A stretch of DNA of 38,836 nucleotides from Bathymodiolus brooksi methanotrophic gill symbiont (lineage in GTDB: Bacteria; Pseudomonadota; Gammaproteobacteria; Methylococcales; Methylomonadaceae), in assembly GCA_020996635.1 (NCBI GenBank), contig JAJJBE010000096.1, positions 1-38,836 of the forward strand. The letters run 5' to 3'. This document shows positions 1 through 9,715 of this stretch, in pieces. The notes under the pieces were generated by a model. That model was not told the DNA's origin and made no database searches. It worked only from the letters and a program-made list of their open reading frames with translations. A program made the position numbers and the translations under genes. Position 1 is the stretch's first letter. The number at the start of each line of letters is the position of its first letter.

Positions 1-1
1 G

Positions 2-603
2 AGCCTATTTGGTGTTCATTTAATCCCGAGCGCCAACCAGCTTAGAAACCTTCTTGATCCTGTCCCCGCAGAAACTCTCTCACCTATTTACAGGGAAGTA
101 TTTAGGGGCTTGCAGCAAAGCGGAAAAATCAACGAGTTCCATGTGCTTGATAAGACGATTTTAGTGGCTATTGATGGCGTAGAATACTTTAGTTCACAAA
201 CGATTCACTGCGATTGCTGTTCAACTCAATAGCTAAAAATCATCACTTCGCTGCGCTCCGTTTCCCTGATTTTCAGCGGAGGTGGAAAATCGAAAATGAA
301 AACAACAATACTTTAAAAACAAAAAGCTACAATTTTAAACATAACTTTGGGCATGGTAAACAGCACCTGTCATCTTTGTTAGCAAGCCTAAATATTTTAG
401 CTTTTTTAGTTCATACGGTACTTGAATGGTTTGATCAATGCTATGCGCTAGTCAGAAATGAGTTGAGCAGCAGAAAAACATTTTTTGACGATATAAGAGC
501 GCTTACTCGCTACATGCAGTTTGATAGTTGGCCATCCTTACTAAAATTTATGCTGGAAGGGTTGGAAGTTCCGATACCAAAAATAGGAGAAAACCTAAAT
601 TGA
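2..603 (+). pseudogene. Remnant of an IS4-like DDE transposase, middle deleted, 5' end outside the window
   Basis: Two pieces of one transposase lie back to back in different frames. Bases 2-232 (frame 2) encode a segment ending in LDKTILVAIDGVEYFSS then QTIHCDCCSTQ and a TAG; the DG-YFSS stretch resembles the region around the first catalytic Asp in this transposase group. From about 277 to 603 (frame 1) the C-terminal part follows, with RRWKIENENNNTLK and FKHNFGHGKQHLSSL, which resembles the catalytic-Glu signature (R/Y...E...K) of IS4-type enzymes. The roughly 150-200 residues that normally separate these parts, including the second Asp, are absent, and the join shifts the frame. The element is therefore dead. 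The family call rests on remembered motifs, and no terminal repeat was found on the gyrA side. Confidence 0.75.
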
Positions 604-649
604 GAACTGCTGGTGACAGCCCATATAAGGCATTTAAATGGCTTGCTTA

Positions 650-658
650 TGCTATAAT
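650..658 (+). promoter_or_regulatory. Extended -10 promoter, probably for gyrA
   Basis: TGCTATAAT is a perfect extended -10 (TG-N-TATAAT). No good -35 is present, which is usual for this class. Transcription would start near 665, giving a leader of about 120 nt before the gyrA start at 786. The leader holds a small hairpin (AAAACAG at 698-704 with CTGTTTT at 715-721). Confidence 0.5.
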
Positions 659-785
659 TCTTAGCTGCTAGGAATCATATCGAATGTTACCCATTAAAAA
701 ACAGTAATGAAGCGCTGTTTTATAAATTAATTTTAAATTTTTGCAGATAATACCGATTATTTGCATTTTTATGAGCATGGAACGA

Positions 786-3404
786 ATGTCAGAGTTTGCT
801 AAAGAAATTACTATAGTTAATATCGAAGATGAGATGGAGCAATCCTATCTTGATTATGCGATGAGCGTTATTGTTGGTCGTGCACTCCCTGATGTTAGAG
901 ATGGATTAAAACCAGTTCATCGACGCGTTTTATATGCGATGAGTGTTTTAGGTAATGATTGGAACAAGGCTTATAAAAAATCAGCCCGTGTCGTTGGTGA
1001 TGTTATTGGTAAATATCACCCGCATGGTGATACCGCTGTTTACGATACAATCGTAAGAATGGCGCAGCCCTTTTCGTTGCGTTATATGTTAGTTGACGGG
1101 CAAGGAAACTTTGGTTCTGTTGATGGTGATTCGCCTGCTGCAATGCGTTATACCGAAGTGCGTATGGCTAAAATTGCTCATGAAATGCTGGCTGATTTAG
1201 ATAAAGAAACGGTTGATTTTGCATCAAATTATGATGAATCAGAATCTGAGCCAACTGTTTTACCTGCGCGTGTTCCAGCATTGTTAGTGAATGGTTCTTC
1301 TGGTATCGCGGTAGGTATGGCAACCAATATCCCGCCACATAACTTAGGTGAAGTCATCACCGCTTGTTTAGCCATGATTGATACACCTGATATTGAGGTG
1401 AGAGATTTAATGGAATACCTGCCTGGCCCTGATTTTCCTACAGCAGGGATTATTAATGGTATTGGCGGTATTTATGATGCTTATATGACTGGACGTGGCA
1501 AAGTTTATATTCGTGCGCGTAGTCATGTTGAAGATTACAATCAAGGCTCTCGACAAGCCATTATTGTGACGGAACTACCTTATCAAGTTAATAAAGCACG
1601 CTTATTAGAGAAAATTGCTGAATTAATTAAACTTAGCAAAATTGAAGGTATCTCTGGTTTACGTGATGAATCTGATAAAGACGGCATGCGTATGGTGATT
1701 GAATTACGTCGTGGCGAAGTACCTGAAGTTGTCTTAAATAACCTTTATAAACAAACCCAAATGCGGACAGTATTTGGTATTAATATGGTTGCCATTTTAG
1801 ATGGTCGCCCTCTATGCATGAATTTAAAGCAAATTCTGCATGCTTTTGTTAATCATCGTCGTGAGGTCGTTACCCGTCGTACGGTTTATTTATTAAGAAA
1901 AGCACGTGAACGTGCGCATGTATTGGAAGGCTTAGCGGTTGCTATGTCCAATATTGATGACATGATCACTTTAATTAAAGCAGCTGCCAATCCGGCAGAG
2001 GCGAAAAAAGGACTGTTAGAAAAAACCTGGAATGCAGGCTTAGTGGGTTCTCTCCTAGATCGTGCGGATGCAGATAGATCTCGTCCAGATGGGCTTACTT
2101 TAGAGTTTGGTATTCATGGAACTGAATATCGCTTATCTGAGGCACAAGCAAGTGCTATTTTAGATTTACGTTTGCATCGATTAACAGGTTTAGAGCAAGA
2201 TAAAATCGTTAATGAATATAAACAACTTCTTGAGTTAATTGATGGTTATTTAGCCATTTTAAATAGTGCAGTGCGCTTAATGGAAGTGATTCGTGAAGAG
2301 CTGGAAGCAATCAAAGAAGAATATGCTGACGAACGTCGCACTGAGTTGGTGGTTGATTCCTTAAGTTTATCTGAAGCTGACTTTATTACCGAAGAAGATG
2401 TGGTTGTAACGATGTCGCATGAAGGTTATGTTAAGTCGCAACGCTTAGAAGAATATCAAGCGCAACGCAGAGGTGGTCGAGGAAAATCTGCAACAGCGAC
2501 AAAAGAAGAAGATTTTGTAGAAAAATTAATTGTTGCGAATACCCATGATACGGTTTTATGTTTTTCTTCTGCGGGTAAAGTGTATTGGTTAAAAGTCTAT
2601 CAATTACCGATTGCTAGCCGTGCTTCTCGTGGTAAACCCTTTGTTAATTTATTGCCACTAGAACAAGGTGAAAAAATTAATGCCATGCTAACTGTGCGTG
2701 AATATAGTGAGTCGCAATTTATTTTTATGGCAACAGCGGCGGGAACAGTTAAGAAAACTCCACTTAAAGAGTTTGAGCGTCAGCGTAGTAATGGCAAGAT
2801 TGCCATTGATTTACGTGAAGGAGATGAATTAGTCGGTGTAGCTGTTACTGATGGCGAACGTGATATTTTATTATTCAGTAATAGCGGAAAAGTTGTTTGC
2901 TTTAATGAATCTGATGTCCGTTCTATGGGGCGTACTGCAACAGGTGTCCGTGGTATGCGTCTTAATGAAGAGCAAAAAATCATCTCTTTGATTATTTCTT
3001 CAGAAGGTTCTGTTCTGAATGTTACTGAAAATGGTTATGGTAAACGCACAAAATTAGCCGAGTTTACGCGTCATAAGCGTGGTGGGCAGGGCATGATTGC
3101 CATGCAGACTTCGGATAGAAATGGCGCCTTAGTCGGAGCTGTTTTAGTTGAAGAGCATGATGAAATAATGTTGATTACCAGTGGTGGTGTGTTAGTTCGT
3201 ACACGGGTTGATGAAATTTCTGTTATTGGACGTAACACTCAGGGAGTGAAGGTTATTCGTTTAGATGCAAAAGAAAAAGTAGTCGGTGTGGATAAAATTG
3301 ATGGTTTAGTTGATAGCGATGAGCTAGAGGAATCAGATGAAGCTACTCTTGCTGATAATGAAAGCACTAATACAGAAACAAATAATAGTAATGAGGCTGA
3401 ATAA
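786..3404 (+). CDS. gyrA: DNA gyrase subunit A
   Basis: GyrA is the breakage-reunion subunit of DNA gyrase, acting as an A2B2 enzyme with GyrB to introduce negative supercoils. The 872-residue product is close to E. coli GyrA (875). The catalytic tyrosine is Tyr122 in [10 protein letters not shown], and the resistance-determining helix reads [10 protein letters not shown] with Thr83 and Asp87. The GyrA box QRRGGRG that starts the C-terminal DNA-wrapping domain is present, and an acidic Ser/Asn/Glu-rich tail ends the protein. I chose the ATG at 786 (MSEFAKEIT) because homology begins there and GGAACGA precedes it; the frame stays open to an ATG at 741 but that extension looks untranslated. The stop overlaps the serC start by one base (TAATG), so it heads the supraoperon. 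Confidence 0.97.
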   Translation: MSEFAKEITIVNIEDEMEQSYLDYAMSVIVGRALPDVRDGLKPVHRRVLYAMSVLGNDWNKAYKKSARVVGDVIGKYHPHGDTAVYDTIVRMAQPFSLRYMLVDGQGNFGSVDGDSPAAMRYTEVRMAKIAHEMLADLDKETVDFASNYDESESEPTVLPARVPALLVNGSSGIAVGMATNIPPHNLGEVITACLAMIDTPDIEVRDLMEYLPGPDFPTAGIINGIGGIYDAYMTGRGKVYIRARSHVEDYNQGSRQAIIVTELPYQVNKARLLEKIAELIKLSKIEGISGLRDESDKDGMRMVIELRRGEVPEVVLNNLYKQTQMRTVFGINMVAILDGRPLCMNLKQILHAFVNHRREVVTRRTVYLLRKARERAHVLEGLAVAMSNIDDMITLIKAAANPAEAKKGLLEKTWNAGLVGSLLDRADADRSRPDGLTLEFGIHGTEYRLSEAQASAILDLRLHRLTGLEQDKIVNEYKQLLELIDGYLAILNSAVRLMEVIREELEAIKEEYADERRTELVVDSLSLSEADFITEEDVVVTMSHEGYVKSQRLEEYQAQRRGGRGKSATATKEEDFVEKLIVANTHDTVLCFSSAGKVYWLKVYQLPIASRASRGKPFVNLLPLEQGEKINAMLTVREYSESQFIFMATAAGTVKKTPLKEFERQRSNGKIAIDLREGDELVGVAVTDGERDILLFSNSGKVVCFNESDVRSMGRTATGVRGMRLNEEQKIISLIISSEGSVLNVTENGYGKRTKLAEFTRHKRGGQGMIAMQTSDRNGALVGAVLVEEHDEIMLITSGGVLVRTRVDEISVIGRNTQGVKVIRLDAKEKVVGVDKIDGLVDSDELEESDEATLADNESTNTETNNSNEAE

Positions 3405-4483
3405 TGACATCTACTTATAATTTTAGTGCGGGACCTTCGGTATTACCGGTAGACGTTTTAAAGCAAGCTCAAGAAGAAATGTTAAATTGGCAAAATTCAG
3501 GTATGTCAGTGATGGAAATGAGCCATCGTGGAGCTGAATTTATGTCGATAGCTAAAAATTTGCACCAAGATTTACGCGAATTAATGAATATTCCTGATAA
3601 CTATAAAATCTTATTTTTACAGGGTGGTGCAACAGCACAGTTTTCATTTATTCCTGCCAATATCTTGGCGGGTAAAACAAAGGCTTGTTACATCAACACA
3701 GGGGCATGGTCAGAAAAAGCAATTAAAAGTGCAAAGCCTTATTGTGATGTGATTATTTCTGCCAGTTCCGAAAATAACAAGCATACAGCCATTCCTGATC
3801 GTTCTGAATGGCAGTTAGATGAGCAAGCTGCTTATTTGCATTACACGCCTAATGAAACAATTCATGGGGTTGAATTCGCTGGTGTTCCTGATGTGGGTGA
3901 CTTACCCTTAGTTGCTGATATGTCTTCAAATATTCTATCTAAAGAAATTGATGTGAGTCAATTTGGTCTTATTTATGCGGGGTCACAAAAAAATATGGGG
4001 CCTACGGGGGCGACCATTGTTATCGTTAGAGATGATTTATTGGGTCATGCCCAAGTAGGCTTACCTGATATTTTTAACTATGAAAAGCAAGCGGCTCAAG
4101 ATTCCATGCTAAATACACCGGCTACTTATAACTGGTATTTAGTAGGGCTCGTTTTACAGTGGTTAAAGGCGCAAGGTGGCATAGCCGCCATGGAAGAAAT
4201 CAACAAGCGTAAAGCAGCCGCTTTGTATACTGCCATTGATCAATCTAGCTTATATAGCAACCCTGTTGCAAAAGCTGACAGATCACGTATGAACGTGCCT
4301 TTTATTTTAGCGAATAAAGATTTAGATGCTACTTTTCTTAAAGTAGCCAAAATACAGGGATTTTTATCTCTAAAAGGACATCGGTCCGTTGGTGGTATGC
4401 GAGCTAGTATTTATAATGCTATGCCAGAATCAGGTGTGAGTGCTTTGATTCAATTTATGGCTGAATTTGAACGTACTCATTAA
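3404..4483 (+). CDS. serC: Phosphoserine aminotransferase
   Basis: SerC converts 3-phosphohydroxypyruvate and glutamate to phosphoserine and 2-oxoglutarate in serine synthesis, and also acts in pyridoxal phosphate synthesis. The 359-residue length is normal. The family opening TYNFSAGPSVLP, the LQGGATAQF motif and the PLP-binding Lys196 in AGSQKNMGPTGAT are all visible, as is the C-terminal GHRSVGGMRASIYNA. The start overlaps the gyrA stop by one base and pheA follows after 9 bases, which implies translational coupling. In a C1-assimilating bacterium serine synthesis may also feed one-carbon metabolism, but that is inference. Confidence 0.97.
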   Translation: MTSTYNFSAGPSVLPVDVLKQAQEEMLNWQNSGMSVMEMSHRGAEFMSIAKNLHQDLRELMNIPDNYKILFLQGGATAQFSFIPANILAGKTKACYINTGAWSEKAIKSAKPYCDVIISASSENNKHTAIPDRSEWQLDEQAAYLHYTPNETIHGVEFAGVPDVGDLPLVADMSSNILSKEIDVSQFGLIYAGSQKNMGPTGATIVIVRDDLLGHAQVGLPDIFNYEKQAAQDSMLNTPATYNWYLVGLVLQWLKAQGGIAAMEEINKRKAAALYTAIDQSSLYSNPVAKADRSRMNVPFILANKDLDATFLKVAKIQGFLSLKGHRSVGGMRASIYNAMPESGVSALIQFMAEFERTH

Positions 4484-4492
4484 TTTATTATT

Positions 4493-5578
4493 ATGACTGA
4501 TGTAATTCCTTTAAGTGAGTTAAGAAAGCAGATTGATGAAATCGACCAAGCGATACTTCAACTGATTAATAAGCGCGCAAAATTAGCTGAAGAAGTGGCT
4601 AGAACAAAACTAGCATCAGGTGATGATGCTAGTTTTTATCGGCCTGATCGTGAAGCTCTAGTTTTAAGACGTATACAAGAGCATAACCCAGGGCCATTAA
4701 GTGATGCAACGGCTGCTTATTTCTTTAGGGAAATCATGTCAGCTTGTTTGGCACTAGAAAAACCAATGCAAATTGCTTTTTTAGGGCCAAAAGGAACATT
4801 TACCCAGCAAGCTGCTTTTAAACATTTTGGTCATGCTGTATATACTGAAGCTGTATCGACGATAGAGGGTATTTTTAAAGCGGTAGAAACAGGGCATTGT
4901 GATTTTGGTGTTGTGCCCATTGAAAACTCTACAGAAGGTGTTGTTACACATACCTTAGACAGTTTTAATGAATCACCTTTAAAAATTTGCGGTGAAGTTG
5001 AAATTCGAATTCACCATAATTTGATGTCTAATGTTGCTAATTTAAAAGAAATCACAGAAATTTTTTCACATAAGCAGTCTTTAGCGCAATGTCGAAAATG
5101 GCTAGAACAAAACCTACCTGAGGTTTTATGTACTGAAGTTAATAGTAATGCAGAGGCTGCAAGGTTAGCATCTATTACTAAAGGGGGGGCTGCCATTGCA
5201 GGTGAGGTAGCGGCAGAGATATATGCTGTGACTATTTTAGAAAAATGTATTGAAGACGAGTTAAACAATACCACACGCTTTGTTATTATTGGGCGTTTGG
5301 ATACCAACTCAACCAGCAAAGATAAAACCTCATTATTAGTTTCTGTTAAAAATGATGCGGGAGCTTTACACGAAATTCTTCAGCCATTTGCAAAGCATGG
5401 AATTGATATGACACGAATTGAGTCAAGACCTTCGCGTGAAGGCCTTTGGCAGTATCGTTTTTTTATTGATATAGAAGGGCATTGTTCTGATGAAAAGCCT
5501 AAACAAGCTATTGCGGAATTAGAATCTAAAGTCATGCAACTAAAAGTATTAGGGTCTTATCCTAAAGCGGTTTTATAA
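4493..5578 (+). CDS. pheA: Bifunctional chorismate mutase / prephenate dehydratase (P-protein)
   Basis: This makes phenylpyruvate from chorismate by way of prephenate. Residues 1 to about 90 form an AroQ-type chorismate mutase (LRKQIDEIDQAILQLINKRAKLA). Residues about 92-270 form the dehydratase, with AFLGPKGTFTQQAA, NSTEGVVTHTLD and the TTRF motif carrying the catalytic Thr. The end is an ACT domain (ESRPSREGLWQYRFFIDIEGH), which normally mediates feedback inhibition by phenylalanine. The 361-residue length fits the proteobacterial fused form. It lies 9 bases after serC with no clear ribosome site, so coupling to serC translation is likely. Confidence 0.97.
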   Translation: MTDVIPLSELRKQIDEIDQAILQLINKRAKLAEEVARTKLASGDDASFYRPDREALVLRRIQEHNPGPLSDATAAYFFREIMSACLALEKPMQIAFLGPKGTFTQQAAFKHFGHAVYTEAVSTIEGIFKAVETGHCDFGVVPIENSTEGVVTHTLDSFNESPLKICGEVEIRIHHNLMSNVANLKEITEIFSHKQSLAQCRKWLEQNLPEVLCTEVNSNAEAARLASITKGGAAIAGEVAAEIYAVTILEKCIEDELNNTTRFVIIGRLDTNSTSKDKTSLLVSVKNDAGALHEILQPFAKHGIDMTRIESRPSREGLWQYRFFIDIEGHCSDEKPKQAIAELESKVMQLKVLGSYPKAVL

Positions 5579-5592
5579 CGCTATTTAATTTT

Positions 5593-5617
5593 AGAAGCGC
5601 TAAATAATAGTGCTTCT
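5593..5617 (+). other. Stem-loop in the pheA-hisC gap
   Basis: AGAAGCGCT (5593-5601) pairs with AGTGCTTCT (5609-5617), including one G-U pair, around a 7-base loop. A pyrimidine-rich run ending in six or more Ts (5635-5641) follows about 18 bases later, too far for a classical terminator. It may be a partial attenuator or an RNA-processing site inside the operon. Confidence 0.3.
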
Positions 5618-5653
5618 TACTCATCCTCATCTTCATTTTTTTACAAATTTATT

Positions 5654-6760
5654 ATGCAACAAAGTATTGAGCAACTCGCTAATTTAGGCGTGCAAAAATT
5701 AGTTCCTTACCAGGCAGGAAAACCTGTCTCTGAGTTGCAGAGAGAGTTGGGGTTAACTAAAATTATTAAGTTGGCTTCCAATGAAAACCCTTTAGGGCCA
5801 AGCCCAAAGGTTTTAGCTGCGATTCAAAAAGAATTATCTGAACTTTCGCGTTATCCGGATGGTAATGCTTTCGACTTAAAAGCTGCATTATCTAAAAAAT
5901 ATAGCGTTACTCAAGAGCAAATAACATTAGGCAATGGATCTAATGAAATTTTGGAATTACTGGCACGTGCTTTTTTAAATACAGAAGCAGAAGTGATTTT
6001 TTCACAACATGCTTTTGCTGTTTACCCTATCGTGACACAAGCGGTTGGAGCTGTTGCTAAGGTAGTCCCTGCTATTAATTATGGGTATGATTTAAAGGCA
6101 ATGTTGGCGGCTATTACAGATAAAACTCGGTTGATTTTTATAGCAAACCCAAATAATCCAACAGGGACTTATTTAACGGAAGTTGCTTTAGCTGACTTTT
6201 TATCAAAAGTACCAGAAAATGTCATTTGTGTTTTAGATGAAGCTTATTTTGAATATGTAGCAAAAGCAGATTATCCAAATTCTGTTTCTTGGTTAAAACA
6301 GTATCCTAATTTAGTGATTACGCGTACATTTTCTAAAGCTTATGGATTGGCTGGTTTACGTGTGGGTTATAGTTTATCTTCAGCTGAAATGGCAGATATT
6401 TTAAACCGTGTTCGTCAACCTTTTAATAATAATGCATTAGCATTAGTTGCGGCTGAGGTAGCATTAAATGATGCTGAGTATTTAACGACAACAATAGCTT
6501 TAAATGATGCAGGAATAGCGCAGTTAAAAACTGCTTTTTCTGAGCTAGGTTTATCTTGGATTGATTCTGTCGGTAACTTTATTACTGTTGATTTGGGCAG
6601 AGATGCGGCTAGCATTAATACTGCTTTATTAGCTAAAGGTGTTATTGTCCGTCCTGTTGCTAACTATGAGATGCCTAATCATTTAAGAATTAGTATTGGA
6701 ACCGAAGCTGAAAATGCATTTTTTATTAAAGCATTGAAAGACGTTTTAAGACATGTTTAA
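5654..6760 (+). CDS. hisC: Class I/II aminotransferase, HisC type (histidinol-phosphate / aromatic aminotransferase)
   Basis: This is a PLP aminotransferase of the histidinol-phosphate family, 368 residues. Motifs seen are KLASNENPLGPSPK, the NPNNPTG loop, LDEAYFEY and the PLP-binding Lys228 in RTFSKAYGLAGLRVGY. Its place between pheA and tyrA matches the hisHb gene of the Pseudomonas supraoperon, whose product is thought to serve aromatic transamination (phenylpyruvate and 4-hydroxyphenylpyruvate) as well as histidinol phosphate. The sequence alone cannot separate these roles. The 3' end overlaps tyrA by 8 bases. No strong ribosome site precedes the ATG. Confidence 0.93.
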   Translation: MQQSIEQLANLGVQKLVPYQAGKPVSELQRELGLTKIIKLASNENPLGPSPKVLAAIQKELSELSRYPDGNAFDLKAALSKKYSVTQEQITLGNGSNEILELLARAFLNTEAEVIFSQHAFAVYPIVTQAVGAVAKVVPAINYGYDLKAMLAAITDKTRLIFIANPNNPTGTYLTEVALADFLSKVPENVICVLDEAYFEYVAKADYPNSVSWLKQYPNLVITRTFSKAYGLAGLRVGYSLSSAEMADILNRVRQPFNNNALALVAAEVALNDAEYLTTTIALNDAGIAQLKTAFSELGLSWIDSVGNFITVDLGRDAASINTALLAKGVIVRPVANYEMPNHLRISIGTEAENAFFIKALKDVLRHV

Positions 6761-7622
6761 AAAGATTTGCATTATCGGGGTCGGGCTTATTGGTGGCTCT
6801 ATTGCTCGTGCTGCGCGTAAAAAAAACTTATGCCAGAATATTTCTGCTTTTGGACGAGAGCAAGATCTAGCTAATCTAAAGCGTGCTAAAGAATTAGCGG
6901 TCATAGATTCTTATAGTACTGATTTAGCTGAAGCAGTAAAAGATGCGGACTGTGTCATTATTGCAACCCCAGTTGGTGCAATGCCTGCTATCTTTAAGAA
7001 ATTACAGCCGCACTGGTCTGAGCATACCTTATATATGGATGCAGGAAGCACCAAGGGAAGTGTAATTACTGCATTAAAGGCAACTTTTGTTGATATTCCT
7101 AGTAATTTTGTTCCGGCTCACCCCATTGCTGGCGCAGAAAATAGTGGGGTTGATGCAGCGCGAGATGATTTATATGTTGATAAGCGCTTAATTTTAACGC
7201 CAGTCGCAGAAACAGCTCCAGCCTTTATTCAATTAGCCAGCGATTTGTGGCAAGGTATCGGGGCGAACGTAACAACAATGGATGTAGAGCAGCATGATGC
7301 GGTATTAGCTGCAACCAGCCACTTACCGCATATTTTAGCGTTTTCCTTAGTTAATTTTTTAGGTAAAAAAGACGAGACGGCTGATACTTTTAAATATGCA
7401 GCAGGTGGTTTTAAAGATTTTACACGCATTGCATCGAGTGATCCAACGATGTGGATTGATATTTGTAAGGCCAATAAGCAGCAAATAATTCCTTTAATTG
7501 AGCAGCTATGTATTGAGCTAAATGGCGTTAAATCCAAATTAGAAAAAGATCAATCTCAAGCTTTATATGACAGTTTTTCCTATGCTAATCAAGCAAGGCA
7601 ACGTTTTTTAGATCAACAGTAA
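6753..7622 (+). CDS. tyrA: Prephenate/arogenate dehydrogenase
   Basis: TyrA oxidatively decarboxylates prephenate (or arogenate) on the way to tyrosine. The N-terminus carries a Rossmann nucleotide-binding loop, CIIGVGLIGGSIARAARKK. The catalytic region shows HPIAGAENSGVDAARDDLY and the active-site histidines in AATSHLPHILAFSL. At 289 residues it is a compact TyrA without chorismate mutase or a C-terminal ACT domain. It overlaps hisC by 8 bases and ends 4 bases before aroA. In Pseudomonas supraoperons tyrA is fused to the EPSP synthase gene; here a TAA separates the two. Cofactor and substrate preference cannot be read from the sequence with confidence. Confidence 0.95.
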   Translation: MFKKICIIGVGLIGGSIARAARKKNLCQNISAFGREQDLANLKRAKELAVIDSYSTDLAEAVKDADCVIIATPVGAMPAIFKKLQPHWSEHTLYMDAGSTKGSVITALKATFVDIPSNFVPAHPIAGAENSGVDAARDDLYVDKRLILTPVAETAPAFIQLASDLWQGIGANVTTMDVEQHDAVLAATSHLPHILAFSLVNFLGKKDETADTFKYAAGGFKDFTRIASSDPTMWIDICKANKQQIIPLIEQLCIELNGVKSKLEKDQSQALYDSFSYANQARQRFLDQQ

Positions 7623-7626
7623 ACCT

Positions 7627-8949
7627 ATGACAGAATCGATACAATTTACAGTGCAAGCGGGTGGAAATATCCAAGGTGAAGCACGAGTTCCAGGTGATAA
7701 ATCAATTTCTCACCGCTCTATTATGCTAGGTTCATTGGCCGTCGGAACGACCCATGTGACTGGTTTTTTAGAAGGGGATGATGCTTTAGCCACATTACGA
7801 GCATTTCAAGCAATGGGAGTTGAAATTGAAGGGCCTAAAAATGGAGAGGTTACTATTCAGGGTGTTGGCCTAGATGGGTTAAAAGCTGCTAAAGAAGCTA
7901 TGTACCTTGGTAATTCAGGGACTTCTATGCGCTTATTAAGTGGCCTATTGGCAGGGCAGGCTTTTGATTCTATCTTAACTGGGGATGCGTCATTATCGGG
8001 GCGACCTATGCGCCGTGTGATAGACCCATTAAGTAAAATGGGGGCAAAAATTGAAGCGACAGAAAAAGAAACGGCTCCTTTAGTTATAAGAGGTCAAGCG
8101 GGAAACCTACAAGGGATTCATTACGATATGCCTATTGCTAGTGCGCAAGTTAAATCTTGTTTATTACTAGCTGGCTTATATGCGCAAGGAGAAACCTCGG
8201 TGACAGATCCTGCTCCTACACGAGACCATACTGAAAGGATGTTATCTGGTTTTTCATACCCTGTTAAACAAGAAGGGAACCGTACGAGTGTTGCGCAAAA
8301 CGGACAATTAACCGCTACTGATATCGATGTGCCAAGTGATATTTCTTCGGCTGCTTTTTTCTTAGTGGGTGCTTCAATTGCGCCTAATTCAGATTTAACC
8401 TTAAAGCATGTCGGTATTAATCCTACACGTACAGGTGTAATAGATGTTTTAAAATTAATGGGTGCGAATATTGAGCTAAGTAATCAGCGTGATGTGGGTG
8501 GCGAGCCTGTTGCTGATATACGAGTGCGTTCTGCAAAATTAAAAGGCATTGCAATACCGGAAGAATTAGTTGCATTAGCTATTGATGAATTTCCAGTTTT
8601 ATTTGTGGCTGCTGCTTGCGCTGAGGGAGAAACAGTTTTAACAGGCGCTAAAGAGTTGCGTGTTAAAGAGTGTGATCGAATCCAGGTCATGGCGGATGGT
8701 TTGCAGATTTTAGGTGTGAATGCAAAGCCTACTGAGGATGGCATGATTATACAAGGCGGAGCTATTGGCTCTGGTAAGGTGATTTCACATGGAGACCACC
8801 GTATTTCTATGGCGTTTGCTATTGCGGCTTTACGAGCATCAGGTACTATCGTGATTGATGACTGCGCTAATGTTAATACCTCATTCCCTGATTTTGTTAA
8901 GTTAGCAAGTCGTTTAGGGCTTAATATTAGTAGTGAGAATGTTTTATGA
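7627..8949 (+). CDS. aroA: 3-phosphoshikimate 1-carboxyvinyltransferase (EPSP synthase)
   Basis: EPSP synthase joins phosphoenolpyruvate to shikimate 3-phosphate, the sixth step of the shikimate pathway and the target of glyphosate. The 440-residue protein shows VPGDKSISHRS at residues about 21-31, LGNSGTSMRLL (phosphoenolpyruvate site), SAQVKSCLLLAGLYA, the DEFPVLFVAAACAEG stretch with the catalytic Asp, and the late RVKECDRI and GDHRISMAFA motifs. The wording of the first motifs is closer to class II, less glyphosate-sensitive enzymes than to E. coli AroA, but sensitivity is not proven. Its last bases overlap the cmk start by 4 (ATGA). Confidence 0.96.
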   Translation: MTESIQFTVQAGGNIQGEARVPGDKSISHRSIMLGSLAVGTTHVTGFLEGDDALATLRAFQAMGVEIEGPKNGEVTIQGVGLDGLKAAKEAMYLGNSGTSMRLLSGLLAGQAFDSILTGDASLSGRPMRRVIDPLSKMGAKIEATEKETAPLVIRGQAGNLQGIHYDMPIASAQVKSCLLLAGLYAQGETSVTDPAPTRDHTERMLSGFSYPVKQEGNRTSVAQNGQLTATDIDVPSDISSAAFFLVGASIAPNSDLTLKHVGINPTRTGVIDVLKLMGANIELSNQRDVGGEPVADIRVRSAKLKGIAIPEELVALAIDEFPVLFVAAACAEGETVLTGAKELRVKECDRIQVMADGLQILGVNAKPTEDGMIIQGGAIGSGKVISHGDHRISMAFAIAALRASGTIVIDDCANVNTSFPDFVKLASRLGLNISSENVL

Positions 8950-9605
8950 GTATCCCTGTTATAACAATCGACGGTCCAAGTGGAGCAGGTAAAGGAACGG
9001 TTAGTCGTGCTGTTGCTAAAAAATTAGCGTGGAATTATTTAGATAGTGGTTCAATTTATCGCTCGCTCGCTATTTCTGCTTTAGATAAACAAGCCAATTT
9101 AGATGATGAGCAAGTCATGGCGCAAGTAGCCACTGATATGGATCTTGCTTTTGATTGTGGTGATGAGTTAACGGTGCTTTTAGAGGGTGTAGATATTACC
9201 CATAGACTACCTACCGAAGAAACTGGGTCAGTGGCTTCTAAAGTTGCTGCTTATCCAGAGGTAAGGGCGGTTTTACTGCAAAAACAAAAAGATTTTAGGC
9301 AGCTTCCTGGATTGGTGGCTGATGGTCGTGACATGGGGACCGTAGTTTTTTCAGATGCTGAAATTAAAGTTTTTTTAACAGCGAGTGCGGAAGAAAGAGC
9401 GAAAAGAAGGTTTAAGCAGTTGAAAGAGAAAGGAATTGATGCTAATATTGATAAGCTTACTAAAGAGATTCAAGAGCGTGACCGTCGCGATATCGATCGG
9501 AAAGCCGCGCCATTGGTCGCAGCGGACGATGCTGTTTATATAGATTCATCCCATTTATCAATAGATGAAGTGATTAATCAAGTATTAGCATTAGCTGAAA
9601 AGTAA
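8946..9605 (+). CDS. cmk: Cytidylate kinase
   Basis: CMP kinase phosphorylates CMP and dCMP to the diphosphates and helps recycle nucleotides from RNA turnover. The 219 residues begin with a P-loop, DGPSGAGKGTVSRAVAK. The NMP-binding part has YLDSGSIYRSLA, GRDMGTVVFSDAEIKVFLTAS follows, and the LID-type QERDRRDIDRKAAPL lies near residues 175-192. It shares an ATGA overlap with aroA and is followed by the rpsA leader. The cmk-rpsA pairing is widely conserved in proteobacteria. Confidence 0.96.
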   Translation: MSIPVITIDGPSGAGKGTVSRAVAKKLAWNYLDSGSIYRSLAISALDKQANLDDEQVMAQVATDMDLAFDCGDELTVLLEGVDITHRLPTEETGSVASKVAAYPEVRAVLLQKQKDFRQLPGLVADGRDMGTVVFSDAEIKVFLTASAEERAKRRFKQLKEKGIDANIDKLTKEIQERDRRDIDRKAAPLVAADDAVYIDSSHLSIDEVINQVLALAEK

Positions 9606-9715
9606 TAACTTTGAGGGTTGTATGATGACATACAGCTTTATTTTAATGAAAGACTATATAGACTGAGCGAAAGGGTTATTTTAAATTCTTTTAAAGCTGG
9701 TCTAGGGAAAACAAA
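9606..9715 (+). promoter_or_regulatory. rpsA 5' leader with a hairpin
   Basis: The 110 bases between cmk and rpsA carry a short hairpin, TGTATG (9619-9624) with CATACA (9629-9634). In other gammaproteobacteria S1 represses its own mRNA through a structured leader, so this may be the equivalent region. I see no strong promoter here. AGGG about 8 bases before the start is the only ribosome-site candidate, which fits the unusual initiation of rpsA mRNAs. Confidence 0.4.

Noticed and set aside
741-785. Upstream start for gyrA at 741, 771 or 777
   Set aside because: GyrA homologues begin at MSEFAKEIT; no ribosome site precedes the earlier ATGs.
7571-7640. tyrA-aroA fusion
   Set aside because: A clear TAA at 7620-7622 and a new ATG at 7627 in a different frame separate them.
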